Assembly: GCF_021261325.1 (NCBI RefSeq)
Contig: NZ_JAJSBI010000001.1
Coordinates: forward strand, 558,001-622,000
Source of the DNA: Streptomyces guryensis
GTDB lineage: Bacteria > Actinomycetota > Actinomycetes > Streptomycetales > Streptomycetaceae
Direction: 5' to 3'
Length of the DNA: 64,000 bases
Part shown: piece by piece, positions 7,903 through 17,211 of the stretch
Numbering within the stretch: position 1 is the first letter of the stretch
Layout: the number at the start of each line of letters is the position of its first letter
Position numbers and translations under genes: made by a program
The notes under the pieces: model-generated
The model's database searches: none
The model's input: the letters and a program-made list of their open reading frames with translations, nothing else
What the model was told of the DNA's origin: nothing

Positions 7903-9252
7903 ATGGAACGACCCGAACTGAACCGCAGACGACTTCTGGCCACGGCAGGCGGTCTCGCGGTCGCGGGCAGCTTCGGCTTCGCCGCACTCGGCACCGGCGC
8001 GGACGCACTGGCCGCCGGCGCGGACACCCGGGTGCGCTACTGGAACCTCTTCAGCGGCGGCGACGGCGCCAACATGATCGCGATGCTGGACGCCTTCCGC
8101 AAAGAGCACCCCGGCATCGCCGTCAAGGACTCCACGCTCCAGTGGGGCAACCCCTTCTACACCAAGCTCGCCATGGCCGCCGCCGGCAACCGCGCCCCCG
8201 AACTCGGCGTCATGCACATGGGCCGCGTCGCCGGCTTCTCGCCCGGCCGCCTCCTCGACCCGTGGGACATCGAACTGCTCGCCAAGTACGGCGTACGGCA
8301 GCAGGACTACAACCCCGCCCTGTGGAACCGCGGTGTCATCGACGGCAGGCTCTACGCCCTCCCACTCGACATCCACGTCCAGCTCTGCTTCTACCGCAGG
8401 GACGTGCTGAAGAAGGCGGGCCTGCTCGGCGACGACGGCCTGATGATCCCGGTCACCTCCACCGACGAGTGGTTCGACGTCCTCAAGAAGGCCAGAAAAG
8501 TCCAGAAGAAGGGGCTGCAGACCATCGGTCTGTGGACCAACGACCAGAACTTCCAGTGGTGGTTCTTCGTCGCCTTCTACACCCAGCTCGGCGGCCAGTG
8601 GTTCGACGACGCCCGCACCCAGGTCCTCTTCGACGCCGACAAGGCCACCCAGGTCCTGGAGTTCTTCCGCAAGCACGTCACCGACGGCTACGTCATCCCG
8701 GGCGCCCCGACCGGCGAACAGTTCATCAACGGCGCCCCCTTCACCTGGGAGGGCAACTGGTCCGTGCCGGTCTTCTCCGGAGCCAAGCTGGACTACGGCG
8801 CGACCCCGCTGCCGCCCGTCTTCGGCAGGCAGGCCACCCACGCCGAGTCGCACTCCTTCGTCCTGCCGCACCAGTCGGGCCGCGGCGGCGCCACCAACGA
8901 GGCCGCCCACGAACTGGCCGCATACGTCGTCACGCACGCCCTGCAGTGGGCGGCCGGCGGCCACATCCCCGCCTACCGGCCGACGCTCTCCACCGAGGCG
9001 TACAAGACGCTCACCCCGCAGAACGAGTACGTCAGCGCCATGAACCACCAGGCCACCGAGCCGAAGGTGTGGTTCGCGGGCTCCACCGGCGTCCTCGCCC
9101 AGGACCTCGGCCCGATGGTCGTCTCCTCCACGATGGGCTCCGCGGGGCCTGCCGCCGTCGCACAGCGCATGAAGAAAGAGCTCGCCAAGCTTCTCGCCTC
9201 GAAGAACCCGATGGACGGCAGGACCGCCGCGCAGGGAGGTGCGGTCGCATGA
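7903..9252 (+). CDS. Extracellular sugar-binding protein (family 1), Tat-exported
   Basis: A 449-residue solute-binding protein of a CUT1-type sugar ABC importer. The N-terminus carries a twin-arginine signal (RRRLLATAGG) followed by a hydrophobic stretch ending near ALAAG. No lipobox Cys is seen, so it is secreted or anchored by the uncleaved signal. Mature domains fit the MalE class (TRVRYWNLFSGGDGANM; APELGVMHMGRVAGF; YALPLDIHVQLCFYRRDVL; FTWEGNWSVPVF). It heads an operon with two permeases and a secreted GH43 arabinanase, so arabino-oligosaccharides are the likely ligand. No ATPase is in the operon; Streptomyces often uses the shared ATPase MsiK for such importers. Confidence 0.88.
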   Translation: MERPELNRRRLLATAGGLAVAGSFGFAALGTGADALAAGADTRVRYWNLFSGGDGANMIAMLDAFRKEHPGIAVKDSTLQWGNPFYTKLAMAAAGNRAPELGVMHMGRVAGFSPGRLLDPWDIELLAKYGVRQQDYNPALWNRGVIDGRLYALPLDIHVQLCFYRRDVLKKAGLLGDDGLMIPVTSTDEWFDVLKKARKVQKKGLQTIGLWTNDQNFQWWFFVAFYTQLGGQWFDDARTQVLFDADKATQVLEFFRKHVTDGYVIPGAPTGEQFINGAPFTWEGNWSVPVFSGAKLDYGATPLPPVFGRQATHAESHSFVLPHQSGRGGATNEAAHELAAYVVTHALQWAAGGHIPAYRPTLSTEAYKTLTPQNEYVSAMNHQATEPKVWFAGSTGVLAQDLGPMVVSSTMGSAGPAAVAQRMKKELAKLLASKNPMDGRTAAQGGAVA

Positions 9253-10187
9253 CGACCAGTGCTCAGACCGTCCTCGCGCCGGCGCGCGCCAGAACCGCCG
9301 CCGCGACCGCGACCGTACGCCGTAAGCAGGGCTTCCAGCACGGGGGCTGGTTCGTCGCCCCGTTCCTGGCGCTCTTCGTGCTGTTCGTGATCTGGCCGCT
9401 GCTGCGCGGCGTCTACCTCAGCCTCACCGACGCCAACATCTCCGGCGAGGGCGCGAGCTTCATCGGCCTCGACAACTACCGCGAGGCCCTGCACGACCAG
9501 CTGATGTGGGACGCGCTCGGTCACAGCGCGTACTTCACGCTGCTCGTCGTGCCCTGCATCACGGTCCTCGCCTTCCTGCTCGCGATGCTCGCGCACCACA
9601 TCGAGCGCGGCAAATGGCTGTGGCGGCTGTGCTTCTTCGTGCCGTTCCTGCTGCCGTCGACCGTCGCGGGCAACCTCTTCCAGTGGCTTTTCACCCAGGG
9701 CATCGGCATGTTCAACCACACCTTCGGGATCGACACGCCCTGGCTGACCGACAAGTCGTACGCCATGCTCGCCATCGTCATCGAGACCCTGTGGTGGACG
9801 GTCGGCTTCAGCTTCCTGCTCTACCTCGCCGCGCTCCAGGGCATCCCGGACCACCTCTACGAGGCCGCCAAGCTCGACGGCGCGAACGCCTGGCACCGCA
9901 TGGTCCACATCACCCTGCCGATGCTCCGCAACATCACGGGCCTCGTCGTCGCACTCCAGGTCCTGGCCTCGCTCCAGCTCTTCGACCAGGCCGTCGTGAT
10001 GATGGACTTCGGCCCCGGCCCGGAGCTCAGCACCCGCTCCTTCGTCCAGTACACCCTCGAACAGGGCTTCACCAGCTACCGGGTGGGCTACGCCTCCGCG
10101 ATGTCCATCATCTTCTTCGTGATCATCGCAGTCGTCGCCCTGGCGCGGATGTGGCTGCTGCGCAACCGTGAGGAGGGCGGCCGATGA
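9249..10187 (+). CDS. Sugar ABC transporter permease, MalF type
   Basis: A 312-residue permease with six predicted membrane segments (FVAPFLALFVLFVIWPLL, AYFTLLVVPCITVLAFLLAML, LCFFVPFLLPSTVAGNLF and so on). The cytoplasmic EAA loop reads YEAAKLDGANAWHRMVHITLP. ATG 9249 overlaps the stop of the binding protein by 4 bases, and its own end overlaps the next permease by 4. It partners the MalG-type subunit to form the membrane pore for the inferred arabino-oligosaccharide importer. The frame is open far upstream (from 8142), but that part shadows the binding protein. Confidence 0.9.
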   Translation: MTTSAQTVLAPARARTAAATATVRRKQGFQHGGWFVAPFLALFVLFVIWPLLRGVYLSLTDANISGEGASFIGLDNYREALHDQLMWDALGHSAYFTLLVVPCITVLAFLLAMLAHHIERGKWLWRLCFFVPFLLPSTVAGNLFQWLFTQGIGMFNHTFGIDTPWLTDKSYAMLAIVIETLWWTVGFSFLLYLAALQGIPDHLYEAAKLDGANAWHRMVHITLPMLRNITGLVVALQVLASLQLFDQAVVMMDFGPGPELSTRSFVQYTLEQGFTSYRVGYASAMSIIFFVIIAVVALARMWLLRNREEGGR

Positions 10188-11065
10188 CCACCGTCGGGAC
10201 GACCGCAAGCACCGCACGCTCCGTACGCCCCAGGTCCCGCAGGCCCTGGACCCCCAGCCAGATCGTCCTCACCCTGCTCGGTGTCGCCGTCTCCGCCGTG
10301 TTCGTGGCGCCGATCGCGGCGGCCCTGTTCACCTCGCTCAAGTCCGAGGCCGAGGCCGCCGAGATCCCGCCGCACTGGCTGCCGAAGGTGTGGACGGCCC
10401 AGGCGTGGAAGGCCCTCTGGTCCACCGGCAACCTCACCAACTGGTTCGTGAACTCGCTGGTCGTCTCGGTCTGTGTGACGACCGTCGTGCTGGTCGTCAG
10501 CGCCCTCGCCGGATACGGCTTCGCCCGCACCGAGTTCCGCGGCAAGAGCGTCCTCATGGGCATGGTGATGTCCGGCCTGATGGTCTCGCCCGCCGTCCTC
10601 GGCGTGCCCCTCTTCACCACGGTCCAGCAGATGGGGATGGTCGACACCTACTGGGGCATGATCCTCCCCCAGTGCGCGCCCGCCGCCATGGTCTACATCC
10701 TCTACAAGTTCTTCCAGGGCGTCCCGCGCGAACTGGAGGAGGCCGCGTTCATCGACGGCGCCGGCCGCTGGCGGGTCTTCCTCACCATCGTCGTCCCGCT
10801 CGCCCGCCCCTCACTCGCGGCGGTGGGCATCTTCACCTTCATCGCGTCCTGGAACAACTTCCTCTGGCCCTACATGGTGACCAACAACCCCGACCTGATG
10901 ACCATGCCGAACGGCATCGCGACCGTCATGAACTCCTACGGCATCCAGTGGGCCCAGCTCATGGCCGGCGGCCTCATGGCGGGCCTGCCGCTGATCGTCG
11001 TGTTCGTCTTCTTCCAGCGCCAGATCGTGGCGGGCGTCGCACACACGGGATTGGCCGGACAGTGA
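10184..11065 (+). CDS. Sugar ABC transporter permease, MalG type
   Basis: A 293-residue permease, second pore subunit of the operon. The EAA loop reads LEEAAFIDGAGRWRVFLTIVVPLARP. Hydrophobic segments include IVLTLLGVAVSAVFVAPIAAALF, LVVSVCVTTVVLVVSALAGYGF and AGGLMAGLPLIVVFVFFQRQIV. ATG 10184 overlaps the MalF-type stop by 4 bases, and its end overlaps the GTG of the arabinanase by 4, so the four genes form a tight translationally coupled operon. Confidence 0.9.
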   Translation: MTTVGTTASTARSVRPRSRRPWTPSQIVLTLLGVAVSAVFVAPIAAALFTSLKSEAEAAEIPPHWLPKVWTAQAWKALWSTGNLTNWFVNSLVVSVCVTTVVLVVSALAGYGFARTEFRGKSVLMGMVMSGLMVSPAVLGVPLFTTVQQMGMVDTYWGMILPQCAPAAMVYILYKFFQGVPRELEEAAFIDGAGRWRVFLTIVVPLARPSLAAVGIFTFIASWNNFLWPYMVTNNPDLMTMPNGIATVMNSYGIQWAQLMAGGLMAGLPLIVVFVFFQRQIVAGVAHTGLAGQ

Positions 11066-12030
11066 GAGCACACAGAGCGCTGACGGCCCTGGTGGCGGTC
11101 CTCCTGGCCGTCCTGCCCACCACGGCACAGGCAGCGGAGAGCTACCCCGACCCGCTCCCCGTGACCGGACAGCAGATCATCCACGACCCGACCGTCATCC
11201 ACCTCAAGTCCGGGGAGTACGTGGCCTATTCGACCGGGGGCGTGATCGGCGCGCGCCTCTCGAAGGACATGCGCCACTGGGACGACGCGGGCAACGCCTT
11301 CGCCGAGCCCCCGAGCTGGTGGTACGAGTACAACAACACCGGCGACCCCTGGGCCCCGGACATCTCCCGCCGCGACGGCCGCTACTGGCTGTACTACGCA
11401 GTCTCCTCCTGGGGCACCAACCACTCCGCGATCGGCGTCGCCACCTCCCCGTCCGGCCTCCCCGGCACCTGGACCGACCACGGCAAGGCGTTCACCTCCG
11501 AGACCACGGACACCTGGAACGCCATCGACCCGGCGATCGTCCGGGCCGACGGCGGACTCTGGATGGCCTTCGGCTCCTACTGGACCGGCATCCGCATGGT
11601 CGAACTGAACCCCAGGACGGGCAAGGCGGTCGAGGGAGCCACGGTCGAGCACCTGGCGACCCGCCCCGATGCTCCGTACGCCGTCGAGGGCGCGTACGTC
11701 GTCCGCCACGGCCACTACTACTACCTCTTCGCGTCGTACGACGCCTGCTGCCAGGGCGTGAACTCCACGTACAAGATCAGAGCGGGCCGTTCGACGAAGG
11801 TGACGGGCCCGTACACCGACAGCACGGGCAAGCCGATGCTGGAAGGCGGCGGCGACCTGCTGCTGGCGAGCCACGGTCGCTACATCGGCCCAGGCGGAGA
11901 ATCGGTCTTTCGTGACCACGGCAAGGACTGGCTGGCGTACCACTACTACGACGCGGACGACAACGGCACCCCCAAGTTGGGCCTCAACCGCCTCAGCTGG
12001 ACACGAGACGGCTGGCCAGCGGCTTTTTAG
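11062..12030 (+). CDS. Secreted GH43 arabinan endo-1,5-alpha-L-arabinosidase (copy 1)
   Basis: A 322-residue secreted enzyme from GTG 11062 (GTGA overlap with the permease). Residues 1-25 form a signal peptide ending AQAAE. Catalytic residues of five-bladed GH43 enzymes are visible: base Asp in HDPTVI (residue 42), the pKa-modulating Asp in WNAIDPAIV, and the acid Glu in YAVEGAYVV. Other family blocks are WAPDIS, SYWTGIRM and CCQGVNSTY. It cuts the alpha-1,5-arabinan backbone outside the cell, feeding oligosaccharides to the importer encoded just upstream. A paralogue is at 22169. Confidence 0.93.
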   Translation: MRAHRALTALVAVLLAVLPTTAQAAESYPDPLPVTGQQIIHDPTVIHLKSGEYVAYSTGGVIGARLSKDMRHWDDAGNAFAEPPSWWYEYNNTGDPWAPDISRRDGRYWLYYAVSSWGTNHSAIGVATSPSGLPGTWTDHGKAFTSETTDTWNAIDPAIVRADGGLWMAFGSYWTGIRMVELNPRTGKAVEGATVEHLATRPDAPYAVEGAYVVRHGHYYYLFASYDACCQGVNSTYKIRAGRSTKVTGPYTDSTGKPMLEGGGDLLLASHGRYIGPGGESVFRDHGKDWLAYHYYDADDNGTPKLGLNRLSWTRDGWPAAF

Positions 12031-12032
12031 CT

Positions 12033-12105
12033 TTTAGGGGCGCGGGACTGTGTCCATTTGCGGCTCCGCCGCGTGGGCGCGAGCAACCCCCACGAACCCG
12101 CAGCC
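12033..12105 (+). repeat. Dispersed Streptomyces 3'-end repeat (copy 1)
   Basis: Contains AGGGGCGCGGGACTGTGT, a small GCGGCTCCGCCGC hairpin, GTGGGCGCG, and a C-rich end. Closely similar copies occur at 45415 and 56028, an inverted diverged copy at 53255, and a short related element at 25001. It starts just after the GH43 stop and fills most of the 113-base gap to GH51, where it could attenuate transcription. Confidence 0.75.
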
Positions 12106-12143
12106 GCCAACGCACCAGGAACCACCCACCCCGAAAGGCGCCC

Positions 12144-13655
12144 ATGAGCACCGCCCGCTTCACACTCGATCCCGCCTTCACCGTCGGCGAAGTCAACCCC
12201 CGTCTCTTCGGATCGTTCGTAGAACACCTCGGCCGTTGCGTCTACACCGGCATCTTCGAGCCAGGGCACCCCACGGCAGACGAGGCCGGCCTCCGCACCG
12301 ACGTCCTGGACCTCGTCCGAGAACTCGGCGTCACCGCCATCCGCTACCCCGGCGGCAACTTCGTCTCGGGCTACAAGTGGGAGGACTCGGTCGGCCCCGC
12401 CGAGGACCGCCCCCGCCGCCTCGACCTCGCCTGGCGCTCCACCGAGACCAACCGCTTCGGCCTCTCCGAGTACATCGCCTTCCTGAAGAAGATCGGCCCC
12501 CAGGCCGAGCCCATGATGGCCCTCAACCTCGGCACCCGGGGCGTCGCCGAGGCCCTCGAACTCCAGGAGTACGCCAACCACCCCGCCGGCACGGCCCTGT
12601 CCGACCTCCGTGCCGCGCACGGCGACAAGGACCCCTTCGGCATCAACCTCTGGTGCCTCGGCAACGAGATGGACGGCCCCTGGCAGACCGGCCACAAGAC
12701 CGCCCAGGAGTACGGCCGGACCGCCGCCGAGACCGCCCGCGCGATGCGCCAGATCGACCCGGGCGTCGAACTCGTCGCCTGCGGCTCCTCCAGCCAGTCC
12801 ATGCCGACCTTCGCCGCCTGGGAGGCCACGGTCCTGGAGGAGACGTACGACCTCGTCGACTACATCTCCCTGCACGCCTACTACCAGCCCGAGGACGGTG
12901 ACGTCGACTCCTTCCTGGCCTCCGCCGTCGACATGGAGTCCTTCATCGAGAACGTGGTCGCCACCGCCGACCACATCGGTGCGAAGCTGAAGTCGAAGAA
13001 GAAGATCAACCTCTCCTTCGACGAGTGGAACGTCTGGTACATCTCGGAGTGGCACGAGATCGAGAACTCCGGTGCGCGGGACTGGGCGGAGGCCCCGCGT
13101 CTTCTGGAGGACAACTACAGCGTCATGGACGCCGTCGTCTTCGGGTCGCTCCTCATCGCGCTGCTGCGGCACGCGGACCGTGTCACCGTCGCCTGCCTCG
13201 CCCAGCTGGTCAACGTGATCGCCCCGATCATGACCGAGCCCGGCGGTCCGGCCTGGCGCCAGACGACCTTCTTCCCCTTCGCCCAGGCCTCGAAGTACGG
13301 CCGCGGCCAGGTCCTCGACGTCCGGGTCGACTCGCCGACGTACGAGACGAAGAAGTACGGCGAGACCGACCTCCTGCACGCCACCGCCGTGCGCGCGGAG
13401 GACGGCACCGTCACCGTCTTCGCCGTCAACCGCAGCCGCACCGAGGCACTGCCCCTCGAAGCCGCCCTGAACGGCCTGGACCTGACGGAGGTCGTCGAGC
13501 ACAGCGCCCTCGCCGACGCCGACCCGGACGCCCGCAACACTCTCGACGACCCCGAGCGGGTGGCCCCGCACCCGGTCGAGGGCACCGCGCTGCGGGACGG
13601 CACCCTCACCGCCGTACTGGAACCGCTGTCCTGGAACGTGATCAGGCTGGCCTAG
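12144..13655 (+). CDS. GH51 alpha-N-arabinofuranosidase (intracellular)
   Basis: A 503-residue retaining arabinofuranosidase without a signal peptide. The acid/base Glu is E175 in LGNEMDG and the nucleophile E294 in FDEWNVWY, both typical of clan GH-A GH51 enzymes. N-terminal blocks (NPRLFGSFVEHLGRCVYTG; IRYPGGNFVSGY) and a C-terminal beta domain (VFAVNRSRTE) match the usual 500-residue length. It releases L-arabinose from short arabino-oligosaccharides inside the cell, completing the path begun by the GH43 enzymes and importer. It is 113 bases after the GH43 gene and convergent with GH35, the two stop codons being 4 bases apart. Confidence 0.95.
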   Translation: MSTARFTLDPAFTVGEVNPRLFGSFVEHLGRCVYTGIFEPGHPTADEAGLRTDVLDLVRELGVTAIRYPGGNFVSGYKWEDSVGPAEDRPRRLDLAWRSTETNRFGLSEYIAFLKKIGPQAEPMMALNLGTRGVAEALELQEYANHPAGTALSDLRAAHGDKDPFGINLWCLGNEMDGPWQTGHKTAQEYGRTAAETARAMRQIDPGVELVACGSSSQSMPTFAAWEATVLEETYDLVDYISLHAYYQPEDGDVDSFLASAVDMESFIENVVATADHIGAKLKSKKKINLSFDEWNVWYISEWHEIENSGARDWAEAPRLLEDNYSVMDAVVFGSLLIALLRHADRVTVACLAQLVNVIAPIMTEPGGPAWRQTTFFPFAQASKYGRGQVLDVRVDSPTYETKKYGETDLLHATAVRAEDGTVTVFAVNRSRTEALPLEAALNGLDLTEVVEHSALADADPDARNTLDDPERVAPHPVEGTALRDGTLTAVLEPLSWNVIRLA

Positions 13656-13659
13656 GGCC

Positions 13660-16600
13660 TCACGTCGACCGGCCGGGGGAGGCCACCGGTGCCACCGGTA
13701 CCCCTCCGGCCGCCGCGCCCAGCAGCGTCAGCCGTACGTCCGACGGCCCCGACGGTGTGGTCCCGTCGGACAGGACGGCCAAGGCGAGTGTGTTGGCGCC
13801 ACGTGTGTGCAGAATCCCGTTCGGGAGCACGAAGGTGTGCTGGGGGCCCACGTCGTTGATGTACTGGCCCATGTTCCAGCCGTTCAGGAAGATCTGGACG
13901 CGGTACGCGCGGGCCGGGTCGTCGTCGAGCACGAGCCCCACGGAGGCGTCGGTACCGGCGTCGACCGCGAGCCGGAAGGAGGTCCGGTACCAGGTCACCC
14001 CCTGCCGCCGGTCCGCCCGCGGCAGCTGCACCGCCTCCCAGCCTCCGTCGCCGTACCCCGGCAGATGCCAGCCGTTGCGCTCCCCGTACAGCCCGCCGTT
14101 GTTCTGCGGCCCGCGCACGGGATCGGGCGCCGCCTCGCCCTGCAACCGCCAGCTCACCTGCGGAGCGGCCCCCGTGAAGGTGACCGCCGTCAGCCCGCGC
14201 GCCACCTTGTGCGTGTCCTGCGTCTTGCCGTCCTGGTCGTGCTGCATACGGCGGACGAGGACCGACAGCACATGCGGCTCGTCCGTGCGCAGCTCCTCCG
14301 GCACGGAGAAGACCGCCGTGTCCGCCCAACTCCCTTTCCGTACCGTCTTGTTGTCCGGTACGGGCATCCGGTGCGTGCCCAGCGGCCGCCCGTCCAGCCA
14401 CGCCATCAGCAGCCCCTGCGTGCCGGTGCTGTAGGCCAGCGAAACGGACTCGGCGCCGGTCGCGTCGGTGAAGCGTCCGCGGTACCAGACGTCGCCGTAG
14501 TGGAAGGAGTAGTCGTCGGCGAAGAGGACCGGCTGTCCGGCCGGGACGGGTGTGGTGCTGTGGGTGGTGGTCTTTTCGGCGGGTGTCCAGGAGGAGTCGT
14601 CGAAGGCGGGCGCCGACTCGGGGTTCTCCGTCTTCCGCAGCCAGCCGTTGGTCAGTGCGGGGAGTGCGACCGCCCCGGCACCGGCCAGCGGCTGCGCGGC
14701 GCGCAGGCTGCCGGAGGAGGTCGCGTGGGCCTTCAACTCCCTTTCGTTCCAGGTGAGTTCATGGATGCCGCGCGGTCCCCACACCTCCAGGTCCGCGGCT
14801 TCGATGGTGTCCCCGGTCAGCCCGACCGACGGTCCGTCGACGGCGGCGGTCCGCAGCAGGGCGGGCCCGTACACGAGGACCGGGCCGGACGGGGTGTCGT
14901 GCGGCCACAGCCGCACGGAGGTCTCGTCGTCGGCGAGGAGCAGCAGGAGGGGGGTGGAGGTTCCGCCGCCGCTCACCAACACCCGTGTCATGCCGTCCAG
15001 TTGGGCTTCGACCCGCAACAGGCCGTCCGCGTACGACTGCTCGGCCTCCCCTTCCAGCACGGTGACCGTCGGCTCGCTCGCGCACTCCAGTGCGGTCACG
15101 GTCTCCTCTCCCGACCGGCCGGTGAGCACGGCGATCTCCTGGCGTCCGGCGGTGAGGGCCAGCATGGGCTGGGCGTTGGAGTAGCGCAGCTTCCGCCGCC
15201 CCAGCCTGATCCCGGCGGCCAGCAGCCGCGCGTCCTGCGCCGGGACGGCCACGGGGACGGGGAGTCCGGCGCCGTGCAGCGGAAGTCCGGAGGCGACCGG
15301 TACGTCGCCGTCGTTGCGCAGGACGTACACATGGGCGCCGGTGTCGGGGTTGGTCAGGTGGTACGCCTTCAGCCCGTCCGCCGCGGCGTTCGCCTCGACG
15401 TCCGGCGCGCGGTCCAGCTTGGCGAAGTCGGGGATGTGCCGCAGCAGATGCCCGAGCTGGTGCATGGGGATCAGCTTGGCTGTCGGCTGCCGGCCCTCGT
15501 CGATGGCCGCCCCGTAGTCGTACGACGTGTAGACGACCGGCGCGGGCAGCCAGCCCCACGAGGTGCCGCCGAAGGTCATGTAGACGCTGTGCAGGGTGAT
15601 GCCGTTGGCGAGGTTGGTGAGGTAGAAGCGCCGCTCGTACGCCGCGTCCCGCAGCCGCCGCGACTCCGCGTACCCCTTGCCGTCGAACCAGGCGCCGCCC
15701 CACGGATCGAACCAGCCGCCCCCGAACTCCGGTACGAAGCCCGGGGTTCGGGGGCTGGCGGTCGCGCCGCCCTTGACCCCGCCGGCCCCGAAGTGCCCCC
15801 AGTCGGGCGGCGCCAGGGTCGGCGACGGATAGCCGTCGAAGCCGTACAGCCAGCGGCCCGTCTCGCCGCCCGTGTCGAAGGAGCCGGGGACCCAGTACCC
15901 GTTCCTGCCCTTGTCGTTGTGGAAGAGCGGTACGTCGATGCCGTCGGCCCGGACCTTCCGGTACAGATGGGCCATGTAGTCGCGGCCGGCCGGGTCGGTG
16001 ACGTAGGCGTCGTACTCGTTCTCGATCTGGTACAGCAGGACCGTCCCGCCGCCCTTGGTGTACAGGTGGCGGGCGACGATGGCGTTCACCCGGGTCAGCC
16101 ACTCGTCGACATGCGACAGATAGGCGGGGTCCGCGGTCCGGGCCCGGCCCTCGGTGGCCGTCAGCCAGCCGGGGAAGCCGCCGCCGTCGATCTCGGCGTT
16201 GATGTAGGGGCCGGGGCGGAGGATGACGTACAGGCCGGTCTCGCTCGCCATCCGCAGGAACAGGTCCAGATCCCGGATGCCGGTGAAGTCGTAGTGCCCC
16301 GGGGCGGGGGAGTGGTAGTTCCACGACACATAGATGCTCACCGTGTTGTAGCCGTGGGCGCGCATCTTCTGCAGGACGTCGCGCCACAGGGACGGGCTCG
16401 GCAGCCGGAAGGGATGCATCTCGCCCGACCAGACGACCAGCCGTCTGCCGTCGACGACGAGCGAGTAGTGGTCGAAGCCGATCGTGTGCCCCCGCCCGTC
16501 CGCGCCCGGCGTGCCGGGCGGCGGGCCCGTGGGGACGGTCTGGGCGGCGTAGGCGCAGGTCAAGGCCCCGCTGCCGCCCAGCGCCAGACCGAGGGCCGTG

Positions 16601-16701
16601 GTGCCGGCGAGGGCGTTGAAGGTACGTCTGCTGAGCCCCAAGGGAGCCTCCCGTCGGGCCGGCCGGTCGGCGGCGCGTGTGAGGTCATTGTGCGAGGTCA
16701 T
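13660..16701 (-). CDS. Secreted GH35 beta-galactosidase
   Basis: A 1013-residue enzyme. A twin-arginine-type signal lies near residues 24-45 (SRRTFNALAGTTALGLALGG). The GH35 barrel begins with VDGRRLVVWSGEMHPFRLP. Acid/base Glu is in LYQIENEYDAY and the nucleophile Glu in PEFGGGWFDPWGG. Jelly-roll domains complete the C-terminus (WYRTSFRLAVD; FLNGWNMGQYINDVGPQ). It removes terminal beta-galactose, for example from arabinogalactan side chains. ATG 16701 is chosen; a TTG at 16725 is in frame upstream. The start lies within the repeated CATTGTG operator-like block shared with the divergent Rrf2 gene. Confidence 0.9.
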   Translation of the reverse strand: MTSHNDLTRAADRPARREAPLGLSRRTFNALAGTTALGLALGGSGALTCAYAAQTVPTGPPPGTPGADGRGHTIGFDHYSLVVDGRRLVVWSGEMHPFRLPSPSLWRDVLQKMRAHGYNTVSIYVSWNYHSPAPGHYDFTGIRDLDLFLRMASETGLYVILRPGPYINAEIDGGGFPGWLTATEGRARTADPAYLSHVDEWLTRVNAIVARHLYTKGGGTVLLYQIENEYDAYVTDPAGRDYMAHLYRKVRADGIDVPLFHNDKGRNGYWVPGSFDTGGETGRWLYGFDGYPSPTLAPPDWGHFGAGGVKGGATASPRTPGFVPEFGGGWFDPWGGAWFDGKGYAESRRLRDAAYERRFYLTNLANGITLHSVYMTFGGTSWGWLPAPVVYTSYDYGAAIDEGRQPTAKLIPMHQLGHLLRHIPDFAKLDRAPDVEANAAADGLKAYHLTNPDTGAHVYVLRNDGDVPVASGLPLHGAGLPVPVAVPAQDARLLAAGIRLGRRKLRYSNAQPMLALTAGRQEIAVLTGRSGEETVTALECASEPTVTVLEGEAEQSYADGLLRVEAQLDGMTRVLVSGGGTSTPLLLLLADDETSVRLWPHDTPSGPVLVYGPALLRTAAVDGPSVGLTGDTIEAADLEVWGPRGIHELTWNERELKAHATSSGSLRAAQPLAGAGAVALPALTNGWLRKTENPESAPAFDDSSWTPAEKTTTHSTTPVPAGQPVLFADDYSFHYGDVWYRGRFTDATGAESVSLAYSTGTQGLLMAWLDGRPLGTHRMPVPDNKTVRKGSWADTAVFSVPEELRTDEPHVLSVLVRRMQHDQDGKTQDTHKVARGLTAVTFTGAAPQVSWRLQGEAAPDPVRGPQNNGGLYGERNGWHLPGYGDGGWEAVQLPRADRRQGVTWYRTSFRLAVDAGTDASVGLVLDDDPARAYRVQIFLNGWNMGQYINDVGPQHTFVLPNGILHTRGANTLALAVLSDGTTPSGPSDVRLTLLGAAAGGVPVAPVASPGRST

Positions 16702-16730
16702 TGTGTACGGCCGCACCCAGCACAATGGTC
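16681..16730. promoter_or_regulatory. CATTGTG repeat cluster between GH35 and the Rrf2 gene
   Basis: GAGGTCATTGTG occurs twice with a 13-base period (16681-16692 and 16694-16705), and CACAATGGTC, its near-inverse, at 16721-16730. A further CACCATTGTG is at 17225-17234, before the small secreted protein. CACAAT at 16721-16726 could be the -10 box of a leaderless Rrf2 transcript. Together they look like operators for the Rrf2 regulator. This is inference from repetition and position only. Confidence 0.5.
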
Positions 16731-16732
16731 GT

Positions 16733-17191
16733 ATGAGGATCTCGGCACGGGCGGATTACGCGGTACGGGCGGTTCTTGAACTTGCGGTCCGGCAGGGCGA
16801 CGGGCCCGTGAAGGCGGAGGCCATCGCCGCCACGCAGGAGATCCCCCACAAGTTCCTGGAGGGGATCCTCGGCGATCTGCGCCGCGGCGGCATCGTGGAC
16901 AGCCGGCGCGGGGGAGGCGGCGGCTACCGGCTGGCCCGTGAGGCCGCGGGGATCACCGTCGCGGATGTGATCCGGGCGGTCGACGGCCCGATCGTGTCGG
17001 TGCGCGGCGAGCGGCCCACGGGCCTGGAGTACACGGGGTCCGCGCAGCCGCTGCTGCCGCTGTGGATCGCGCTGCGCGCCAACGTCCGCCGCATCCTGGA
17101 GGGCGTCACCATCGCCGACATCGCGGCGGACGCCCTGCCCGAGCCGGTACGGGAACTGGCTGCGGAGCCGGCGGCCTGGGAGAACCCGTAA
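16733..17191 (+). CDS. Rrf2 family transcriptional regulator, cysteine-free
   Basis: A 152-residue regulator. The N-terminal winged helix (MRISARADYAVRAVLELAV; IPHKFLEGILGDLRRGGIVDSRRGGGGGYRLA) is the Rrf2 signature. Family members such as IscR and NsrR bind an iron-sulfur cluster through three cysteines; this protein has none, so it is unlikely to sense through a cluster. ATG 16733 lies only 7 bases after a possible -10 box. It is divergent from the GH35 gene and surrounded by CATTGTG repeats, suggesting control of GH35 and itself. The ligand is unknown. Confidence 0.85.
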   Translation: MRISARADYAVRAVLELAVRQGDGPVKAEAIAATQEIPHKFLEGILGDLRRGGIVDSRRGGGGGYRLAREAAGITVADVIRAVDGPIVSVRGERPTGLEYTGSAQPLLPLWIALRANVRRILEGVTIADIAADALPEPVRELAAEPAAWENP

Positions 17192-17211
17192 AGGCCTGGG
17201 AGAACCCGTAA
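17173..17211. repeat. Tandem 20-base duplication over the Rrf2 stop codon
   Basis: GGCCTGGGAGAACCCGTAA is present at 17173-17191, where it encodes the last residues and stop of the Rrf2 gene, and again at 17193-17211. The duplicate lies after the stop and changes no residue. It looks like a recent replication slippage event. Confidence 0.9.

Noticed and set aside
13807..16779. A 990-residue open frame on the plus strand opposite the GH35 gene
   Set aside because: In 70+ percent GC DNA the antisense frame of a real gene often lacks stops. Its translation is Arg/Gly/Val-rich with no domain, while the minus strand encodes an intact GH35 with catalytic motifs.
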